41,168 bases of DNA from an uncultured Gammaproteobacteria bacterium. Lineage in GTDB: Bacteria; Pseudomonadota; Gammaproteobacteria; Pseudomonadales; Pseudohongiellaceae. Shown here in pieces: positions 35,716-41,168 of the stretch. Positions within the stretch are counted from its first letter, which is position 1, and each line of letters begins with the position of its first letter. The notes beneath the pieces are model-generated. The model was not told where the DNA came from. It did no database searches and saw only the letters and a program-made list of their open reading frames with translations. The stretch spans positions 1 through 41,168 of the forward strand of contig CAJWGN010000016.1 in assembly GCA_913031035.1 (NCBI GenBank), read 5' to 3'. A program made the position numbers and the translations under genes.

Positions 35716-38463
35716 TTGTCAGAATCAAAACAACTAATTTTAGTGGATGGCTCTTCCTATTTATTCAGAGCGTTTCATGCCCTACCGCCACTATTAAACA
35801 GTAAAGGTCAGCCGACCGGTGCGGTTAAAGGCGTTATCAATATGATTCGAGCCTTAATTAAAGGACATCCAGACAGCAATATCGCCATTGTGTTTGATGC
35901 TAAAGGTAAGACCTTTCGTAGCGATGTGTATTCGGATTACAAGGCAAATCGTCCGCCTATGCCTGACGAACTGAGATCGCAGATTGAACCTATTCACAGA
36001 ATAGTAGAGTCGATGGGATTGCCCATGCTTATTATTAGTGGAGTAGAGGCTGATGATGTAATCGGAACTCTCGCAGGGCAAGCGTCGGTTGAGAATATTA
36101 AAACGCTTATTTCTACGGGAGATAAAGATCTAGCTCAATTAGTCAACGATGATGTCACCTTGATGAATACAATGACCAACGAGTTATTAGACTACGATGG
36201 CGTAGTGAAAAAATTTGGCGTCAAGCCTAATCAGATAGTGGATTACTTGGCCCTAATGGGTGACAAGTCTGACAATATTCCTGGGGTTCCCAGTGTCGGT
36301 CCTAAAACGGCAGTCAAATGGCTAACTGATTTTAGCTCAATGGAAGGAATTATAGAAAACGCCGATTCTATTGGCGGAAAAGTTGGCGAGAAGCTTCGTG
36401 ATAATCTTGATCTGCTGAGATTATCTTATGAACTGGCAACGATTAAGATGGACGTAAAGCTTGATGTTGAGATCAAAGATCTCACTCATGGGGCAGAAAA
36501 CAAGCAGCAGCTACATGAACTGTTTAGTGATCTAGAGTTCAAATCCTGGATTAGAGAGTTAGAAGCAGACGGCGTGGTGTCAAGTGCAAAGGCTCCGACG
36601 ACAACCGATGACAGCGACATTAACAGCGAAAATGAAATCAATGTTGTTCCAGAATCAACCGACTATTCAATAATAACGTCGGAATCTGAACTACAGGGGC
36701 TTGTGTCTTCAATAGAAACGTTGAGGGTGTTATGCATCAATTTAGAAACCATAAACGAACATTTTTTAGACCTGTCACTTTTTGGAGTTTCTATTAGTCT
36801 GGGACTCGGTAAGGCCGCTTATATACCCTTGGCACACAGCGACAATGATGAGCAGATCCAGCTCGATGTAACGACTGTACTTAGTCGCCTTAAACCGATT
36901 TTCGAAAATCCTGAAATCAAAAAGGTCGGGTTTGATTTGAAGCGTGTAAAACATGTTCTGCAAAACTATGAAGTCAAATTTGACCCTATTGATTCAGACA
37001 TCTTATTACAATCTTACATCGTTAATTCGGTCGCAACAAAACACCATTTAGATGAAATTGTTCATCACTATCTAGGACTAAATATTGTCGACTTAAATGA
37101 GAAGTTGGGAAGAGGTAAGGCTAAATTAAATATGAGTCAATTGCCGGTGCTAGACTTTTTTAAGTATGCGGCTGAAAAAGTAGACTACATTTATAGGCTG
37201 TCAATATTGCTCGCCCACTCGCTTAAGTCTGAGGGTCAACTTCAAGGCGTTTACCACTATTTTGAACGGCCTTTGGTGGAAGTGCTTCAGCGAATGGAGC
37301 GCAACGGCATAAAAGTGGATAGCCATGCATTAAATCAGCAAAGCAAAGAGCTTGGTGCACAGCTGGATAAGCTTCAAAAAGAAGTGTTTGAACTTGCCGG
37401 TGAAGAGTTCAATTTAGGTTCGCCTAAGCAGCTGCAAACAATTTTTTATGAAAAGTTAGAACTGCCAATACTGAAAAAAACCAAGACCGGACAGCCTTCA
37501 ACAGCCGAGCCTGTTTTGCAAGAATTGGCTAAGGATTATGAGCTTCCTCGTTTTATTTTGGAACATCGCTCTTTAAGCAAGCTTAAATCTACCTACACGG
37601 ACAAATTGCCCTTACAGGTTAATGAGTTCAGTGGCCGAATTCACTCCACTTTTCAGCAGGCAGTGGCAGCAACCGGACGATTGTCATCTACCGATCCAAA
37701 TTTGCAAAATATTCCTATTCGGACCGCCGAAGGTCGTCGAGTTAGGCAAGCGTTCGTTGCCAATACAGGCTATAAATTAGTGGCGGCGGATTACTCTCAA
37801 GTTGAGCTTCGGATCATGGCTCATCTTTCTCAAGACCCTGGTTTGCTTAGCGCTTTTTCAAGCGCTCAAGATGTTCATAAGGCAACCGCTGCGGACGTGT
37901 TTGGTGTGTCATTAGCAGAAGTAACCACCGAGCAGCGCAGAGGAGCAAAGGCAATCAATTTTGGCCTAATCTATGGGATGTCCGCTTTTGGTTTAGCTAA
38001 TCAACTAGACATTAGCCGAGGTGATGCTCAAAGTTATGTTGATAGGTATTTTGAAAAGTATCCGGGTGTTCGAAAATATATGGATGAAACTCAAGCCTCA
38101 GCAGATGAAAAAGGCTATGTGGAAACTTTGTTTGGTCGCCGTCTTTATCTCCCAGGGATTCATGCTGGTAACGGTATTATTCGTAAGGCAGCCCAACGTA
38201 CGGCTATCAACGCACCGATGCAGGGGACGGCTGCGGACATGATCAAACAGGCGATGATTGATATTGGACATTGGTTAAGTAGCGCCCAGCTGGATGCGAA
38301 AATGGTGTTGCAAGTGCACGATGAACTGGTTTTTGAAGTCGCTGAAAAAGATGTCGATATGTTGATTGAGGGGGTTAAATTCAGAATGACCACCGCCGCT
38401 TCTCTCGACGTGCCATTGGTGGTGGACGTGGGCATTGGCAACAATTGGGATGAAGCTCACTAA
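35716..38463 (+). CDS. polA: DNA polymerase I with degenerate proofreading site
   Basis: Repair and Okazaki-fragment polymerase of 915 residues (E. coli 928). The 5'-3' exonuclease domain (about 1-285) starts LILVDGSSYLFRAFHALPPL and keeps its acidic residues (for example EADD, GDKSDNIPG). The polymerase domain (about 510-915) has intact motif A (VAADYSQVELRIMAHLSQD), motif B (RRGAKAINFGLIYG) and motif C (QVHDELVFEV). The middle 3'-5' exonuclease domain (about 318-505) aligns without gaps around the catalytic sites, but Asp355, Asp424 and Asp501 of E. coli are Asn342, Val411 and Lys488 here; only Glu344 (E. coli Glu357) remains. Proofreading is therefore predicted lost. The start is TTG with AGG eight bases upstream. 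Confidence 0.97.
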   Translation: MSESKQLILVDGSSYLFRAFHALPPLLNSKGQPTGAVKGVINMIRALIKGHPDSNIAIVFDAKGKTFRSDVYSDYKANRPPMPDELRSQIEPIHRIVESMGLPMLIISGVEADDVIGTLAGQASVENIKTLISTGDKDLAQLVNDDVTLMNTMTNELLDYDGVVKKFGVKPNQIVDYLALMGDKSDNIPGVPSVGPKTAVKWLTDFSSMEGIIENADSIGGKVGEKLRDNLDLLRLSYELATIKMDVKLDVEIKDLTHGAENKQQLHELFSDLEFKSWIRELEADGVVSSAKAPTTTDDSDINSENEINVVPESTDYSIITSESELQGLVSSIETLRVLCINLETINEHFLDLSLFGVSISLGLGKAAYIPLAHSDNDEQIQLDVTTVLSRLKPIFENPEIKKVGFDLKRVKHVLQNYEVKFDPIDSDILLQSYIVNSVATKHHLDEIVHHYLGLNIVDLNEKLGRGKAKLNMSQLPVLDFFKYAAEKVDYIYRLSILLAHSLKSEGQLQGVYHYFERPLVEVLQRMERNGIKVDSHALNQQSKELGAQLDKLQKEVFELAGEEFNLGSPKQLQTIFYEKLELPILKKTKTGQPSTAEPVLQELAKDYELPRFILEHRSLSKLKSTYTDKLPLQVNEFSGRIHSTFQQAVAATGRLSSTDPNLQNIPIRTAEGRRVRQAFVANTGYKLVAADYSQVELRIMAHLSQDPGLLSAFSSAQDVHKATAADVFGVSLAEVTTEQRRGAKAINFGLIYGMSAFGLANQLDISRGDAQSYVDRYFEKYPGVRKYMDETQASADEKGYVETLFGRRLYLPGIHAGNGIIRKAAQRTAINAPMQGTAADMIKQAMIDIGHWLSSAQLDAKMVLQVHDELVFEVAEKDVDMLIEGVKFRMTTAASLDVPLVVDVGIGNNWDEAH

Positions 38464-38521
38464 ACTGAAGTCGTGTACCGATAAAACTAGCGTACTAGCA
38501 CAGTGCGCATAAGTCGTTTAC

Positions 38522-39136
38522 TTAAGCGGGGCTTTCTTCTTGGTACTCCTCGGTTTCTAACCAGTCGCTGAGCTTCTGTCTAGCGCCGTCTAGCCCTGTT
38601 TCGTTAACAGAGGAGAAAAGCTGAACACTAAACCCTGGCTGATCTTTAAACTCGCGCTCCACTTCAAGTAAGGTGCTGGTGCAGGGACCTCTCTTAAGTT
38701 TGTCCGATTTTGTCAACAGAACGTGAATAGGAAGCCCTGACTGCAGCGACCAATCTATCATCATCCGGTCGAATTCTTTAAGCGGGTGTCGTATATCGCT
38801 AAGCAATATCAAGCCGCGCAAGGGCTCGCGGTTACGCAGGTACTTTTCAAGCTCCACCTGCCATTTTTTTTTCACTGCCAAAGGCACTTTGGCATAGCCG
38901 TAACCAGGCAAATCCACCAAATAGCGCCCTTCGTCCAATACAAAAAAGTTGATCAGTTGAGTTCGCCCAGGAGTCTTACTGGTCCGAGCTAGACGCAATT
39001 GATTGGTAATTGCATTAATAGCGCTAGATTTGCCGGCGTTGGAACGGCCCGCAAACGCCACTTCAGCTAGACTGTCAGTAGGGCAAGCGTCTAGCTTGGC
39101 CGCGCTGGTTTGGAAAGTTGCCTGATTAAAATTCAT
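38522..39136 (-). CDS. engB: Ribosome biogenesis GTPase EngB (YihA/YsxC)
   Basis: Small Era-like GTPase needed for late 50S subunit assembly. From the ATG at 39136 it has 204 residues (E. coli 210) and starts [19 protein letters not shown], as homologues do; a longer frame to 39226 adds 30 unmatched residues. G1 is GRSNAGKS, G2 lies in SKTPGRTQ, G3 is DLPGYG, and G4 is LTKSDK. It converges with polA, 58 bp apart. The polA-engB-cytochrome c4-dsbA neighbourhood is as in Pseudomonas. Confidence 0.95.
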   Translation of the reverse strand: MNFNQATFQTSAAKLDACPTDSLAEVAFAGRSNAGKSSAINAITNQLRLARTSKTPGRTQLINFFVLDEGRYLVDLPGYGYAKVPLAVKKKWQVELEKYLRNREPLRGLILLSDIRHPLKEFDRMMIDWSLQSGLPIHVLLTKSDKLKRGPCTSTLLEVEREFKDQPGFSVQLFSSVNETGLDGARQKLSDWLETEEYQEESPA

Positions 39137-39438
39137 AGGTGGGCTATCGTCAAATTGTAGATAAAAGTGTTGGATTAACCGAATTTGATCACCCAACATT
39201 GTCGCTTTATGTCTTTCGGGGACCATTTAAGCCTGTCAGGGTAGCAATATATGACAGATTGCGCGAAGACCAATACAGAATTGACAGTATCGGTATACCA
39301 GTTAGGGCTATAGTTACGGTATACTTCGCCTCCGTATTGTATGCGGAATGACGCGTTTGGGGTGGTGTAGCTCTGATACAGTTCTAATTTAGCTTTAAGA
39401 TGTGCTTTTCAGTTTTAGTAATCAATAGGCTGAATTTA

Positions 39439-39461
39439 CTCTAAATTGAAAGAAATTAGAG
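39439..39461. promoter_or_regulatory. Inverted repeat upstream of cytochrome c4
   Basis: CTCTAAATT and AAATTAGAG, five bases apart, form a dyad with one mismatch. It is 73-95 bp before the cytochrome c4 start and could be an operator. The remainder of the 39137-39533 gap (397 bp) has no convincing gene, only a repeated GGTATAC at about 39291 and 39318. Confidence 0.35.
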
Positions 39462-39533
39462 CGATAAAGGACAGCAGGGCATTAAAAGGCTCAAAGTGGC
39501 ATTCTATTAATTTCGTTTAGACTAGGTATATTC

Positions 39534-40145
39534 ATGAAGAAACTCTTATTCGTTCTTGCGTCGGCTCTTGTGAGCTCTTTCGCTCCAAGCCTATTGCTTG
39601 CTCAAGGTGACGCGGTAGCAGGACAGGCAAAATCAGCACTTTGTTCCACTTGCCATGGGGCTGATGGCAACAGTGAACTGTCTATGAACCCTAAGTTGGC
39701 AGGCCAAAGCGCAAATTATATTGTTAAACAGTTGATGGACTACAAATCAGGCGCTCGCGCTAATGCAACGATGGCTGCTATGGTGGGAAATCTCTCTCCA
39801 CAAGACATGCAGGATATCGCTGCTTGGTACTCGTCCAAAGAAGTCACTTTGTCCGGCGCCGATGTTGAAAAATTAGAACTAGGCCAGCGCATTTATCGCG
39901 GTGGCAATAAAGAATTAGGAGTTATGGCTTGCGCGGGATGTCATTCGCCAACAGGCAGCGGCAATGCACCAGCAGGATTTCCTTCTTTAAGTGGTCAGCA
40001 TGTTGACTACACCTTAGGTCAGCTGAAGAACTTTCGATCAGGTGCGCGGGCTAACGATAATAGTTCTATGATGCGTTCTGTTGTGGAAAGGCTTACTGAT
40101 AAAGAGCTTGAAGCGCTTGCAAGTTATGTTTCTGGCTTGAACTAA
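39534..40145 (+). CDS. Diheme cytochrome c4
   Basis: Periplasmic electron carrier with two c-type heme domains, donating electrons to terminal oxidases. A signal peptide (about residues 1-23, ending LLA) is followed by CSTCH (37-41) and CAGCH (133-137); the axial methionines probably lie in the AAMVG and SSMMRS segments. The two halves repeat the KLAG/SLSGQ...Y...QL..(Y/F)(K/R)SGARA pattern that defines the c4 family. The 203 residues are typical. The same pattern appears in the C-terminal tail of the CoxB fusion, which links this gene to the oxidase operon. It is 108 bp upstream of dsbA. Confidence 0.94.
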   Translation: MKKLLFVLASALVSSFAPSLLLAQGDAVAGQAKSALCSTCHGADGNSELSMNPKLAGQSANYIVKQLMDYKSGARANATMAAMVGNLSPQDMQDIAAWYSSKEVTLSGADVEKLELGQRIYRGGNKELGVMACAGCHSPTGSGNAPAGFPSLSGQHVDYTLGQLKNFRSGARANDNSSMMRSVVERLTDKELEALASYVSGLN

Positions 40146-40174
40146 GCGTAACAATTTGGCGACCGGTCTCATCC

Positions 40175-40188
40175 CACCTGAAAAGGTG
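40175..40188 (+). other. GNRA-type hairpin between cytochrome c4 and dsbA
   Basis: CACCT-GAAA-AGGTG forms a five-bp stem with a GAAA tetraloop. No T run follows, so it is not an intrinsic terminator. It may protect or separate the two messages. The same gap carries GGTCTCAT twice about 50 bp apart. Confidence 0.35.
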
Positions 40189-40253
40189 TTGTTGGAACTA
40201 AAATCACTGTGATACGGTCTCATTAACATCAAATTTAAGATTTTGGAGCGAAA

Positions 40254-40910
40254 ATGATTAACCGATCTATTCAATTTATTGCTTTTATCATGCTACTTCC
40301 TATAGCAACGACTGGTTTTGCGCAAATCGAGAGATTTGTGGCCGGTACTCATTATGTTGAGCTTGATGCACCGGTTAATACCCGAGACTCATCAAAAATA
40401 GAAGTCATTGAAGCATTTTGGTATGGCTGCTCGCATTGTTTCCGTTTTGAGCCTTTGGTTGAAAACTGGGAGTCCAGCGCTGGTACCGATGTTGATTTTA
40501 CTCGCTTCCCAGCAATGTGGAACGGTTTGATGAAGATTCATGCTCAGGTATATTACGCAGCAGAGGCACTAGATGCCCTTGAAGTGGTCCATGAGCCAGT
40601 ATTCAACGCGATCAACGTTCAAGGTAATAGACTTCAAAACGAAGCCCAGATAGGCGATTTATTCGCTGAACATGGGATAGCAAAGGATAAGTTCGAGACT
40701 GCTTTCAACTCTTTCTCTGTTCGCACTAAGGTCAATCAAGCCGAGAAGCGGATGCAGGACTATCAGATTCGAAGCACTCCCAATATGATTGTCAACGGTA
40801 AGTACATTATTACCACTGGCGAGAATGTTAAGACACAGGCAGAAATGCTTGAAGTTGTTGATTTTCTAGTAGAAAAAGAAAGGTTAGCAATGAGTACAGC
40901 TGGCGAATAG
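40254..40910 (+). CDS. dsbA: Thiol:disulfide interchange protein DsbA
   Basis: Periplasmic thioredoxin-fold oxidase introducing disulfides into exported proteins. A signal peptide (about residues 1-23, ending GFA) precedes the mature domain. The active site is CSHC (59-62), with Ser where E. coli has Pro; the cis-proline is in RSTPNMIVNG. The 218 residues are normal. A ribosome-binding site (GGAGC) lies just before the ATG. DsbA may oxidise heme-binding cysteine pairs before c-type cytochrome maturation, which fits the neighbouring c4, but the pairing is also simply conserved gene order. Confidence 0.94.
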   Translation: MINRSIQFIAFIMLLPIATTGFAQIERFVAGTHYVELDAPVNTRDSSKIEVIEAFWYGCSHCFRFEPLVENWESSAGTDVDFTRFPAMWNGLMKIHAQVYYAAEALDALEVVHEPVFNAINVQGNRLQNEAQIGDLFAEHGIAKDKFETAFNSFSVRTKVNQAEKRMQDYQIRSTPNMIVNGKYIITTGENVKTQAEMLEVVDFLVEKERLAMSTAGE

Positions 40911-40970
40911 CCCCCCCTTTCTAACATTTCTTTTGCCGATTCTATCTTTATATTTCGGCAGAAATGAGTG

Positions 40971-40999
40971 AAAAAACCCCTGCCTGTCAGGGGTTTTTT
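40971..40999 (+). terminator. Intrinsic terminator after dsbA
   Basis: A-run, then CCCCTG, five-base loop, CAGGGG and six T. The flanking A and T runs extend the stem and make the signal potentially bidirectional. It lies 61 bp after the dsbA stop. Confidence 0.93.
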
Positions 41000-41033
41000 G
41001 TTTGCGTCACCGTTACAGCGAGCGGAGAAATTT

Positions 41034-41057
41034 GCTAGAAAGCTAGAAAGCTAGAAA
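41034..41057. repeat. Three tandem copies of GCTAGAAA
   Basis: Three exact 8-bp copies, with a degraded fourth (GTTGCGAA), lie downstream of the dsbA terminator. No gene is seen in 41000-41168. Confidence 0.9.
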
Positions 41058-41102
41058 GTTGCGAATTCAGAAGCTATCAGAGCAAATACTCTGACACTTT
41101 TT

Positions 41103-41132
41103 ACGGCTACGGCTACGGCTACGGCTACGGCT
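41103..41132. repeat. Five tandem copies of ACGGCT
   Basis: Five exact hexamers near the right edge, 45 bp after the GCTAGAAA tract. The hexamer length keeps all frames open, but no start or family match is apparent, so I regard it as a non-coding microsatellite. Confidence 0.92.
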
Positions 41133-41168
41133 AACGACGCCGCCCCTTCCCCACCCCTGCCGATCTCA

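Noticed and set aside
39139-39351. 70-codon frame just upstream of engB on the opposite strand
   Set aside because: No family resemblance, and it overlaps the probable engB leader and promoter area.

Overview
The window is about 41 kb of chromosomal DNA around the replication origin of a gammaproteobacterium. Three things point this way. The order rpmH-dnaA-dnaN-recF-gyrB followed by an acyltransferase, gmhB, glyS and glyQ is the layout of Pseudomonas-like gammaproteobacteria. The same holds for def-fmt-rsmB-trkA beside a LysM gene, dprA, hemF and aroE, and for polA-engB-cytochrome c4-dsbA. Two 16-bp parS-like sites of the Pseudomonas type lie in recF. Moderate GC, an aerobic aa3-family oxidase and many compact operons fit a marine Cellvibrionales/Pseudomonadales-like lineage, but that placement is inference.

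Layout. 1-1877 (minus): truncated yidC, yidD, rnpA, rpmH. 1878-2285: probable oriC with DnaA boxes. 2286-8677 (plus): dnaA, dnaN, recF, gyrB. 8707-13014 (minus): glyQ, glyS, gmhB and a PlsC-type acyltransferase, transcribed in that order. 13160-14062 (plus): an LpxL-type acyltransferase. 14075-19745 (minus): def, fmt, rsmB, trkA, trkH. 19862-24120 (plus): tsaP-like LysM gene, dprA, hemF, aroE. 24161-24321: 23 tandem heptamers. 24396-30131 (minus): an unrecognised gene and, upstream of it behind its own terminator, a five-gene cytochrome oxidase operon. 30729-32414 (plus): cyoE and a Sco gene. 32455-34033 (minus): znuC, znuB. 34309-34646: a broken DUF805 gene. 34751-38463 (plus): znuA, polA. 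38522-39136 (minus): engB. 39534-40910 (plus): cytochrome c4 and dsbA, then a strong terminator and two short-repeat tracts at the right edge.

How the genes work together. The left third is the replication-initiation and segregation zone, with the RNase P/L34/membrane-insertion cluster diverging from dnaA. The centre holds translation housekeeping (glycyl-tRNA synthetase, formyltransferase, deformylase, 16S rRNA methyltransferase), Trk potassium uptake and envelope lipid enzymes. The right half is respiratory: an oxidase whose subunit II carries two fused c-type hemes, the heme farnesyltransferase and copper chaperone that help mature it, a free diheme c4, and the thiol oxidase DsbA. A split zinc importer (znuA apart from znuCB) flanks the broken gene.

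No convincing new defence or mobile system is present. The observations most worth following are: a DNA polymerase I whose 3'-5' exonuclease site has lost three of four metal-binding carboxylates; the CoxB-c4 fusion in an operon with two subunit III genes and no cox11; the paired parS-like palindromes inside recF; the DUF805 pseudogene; the heptamer array; and the abrupt loss of yidC homology at the left edge.
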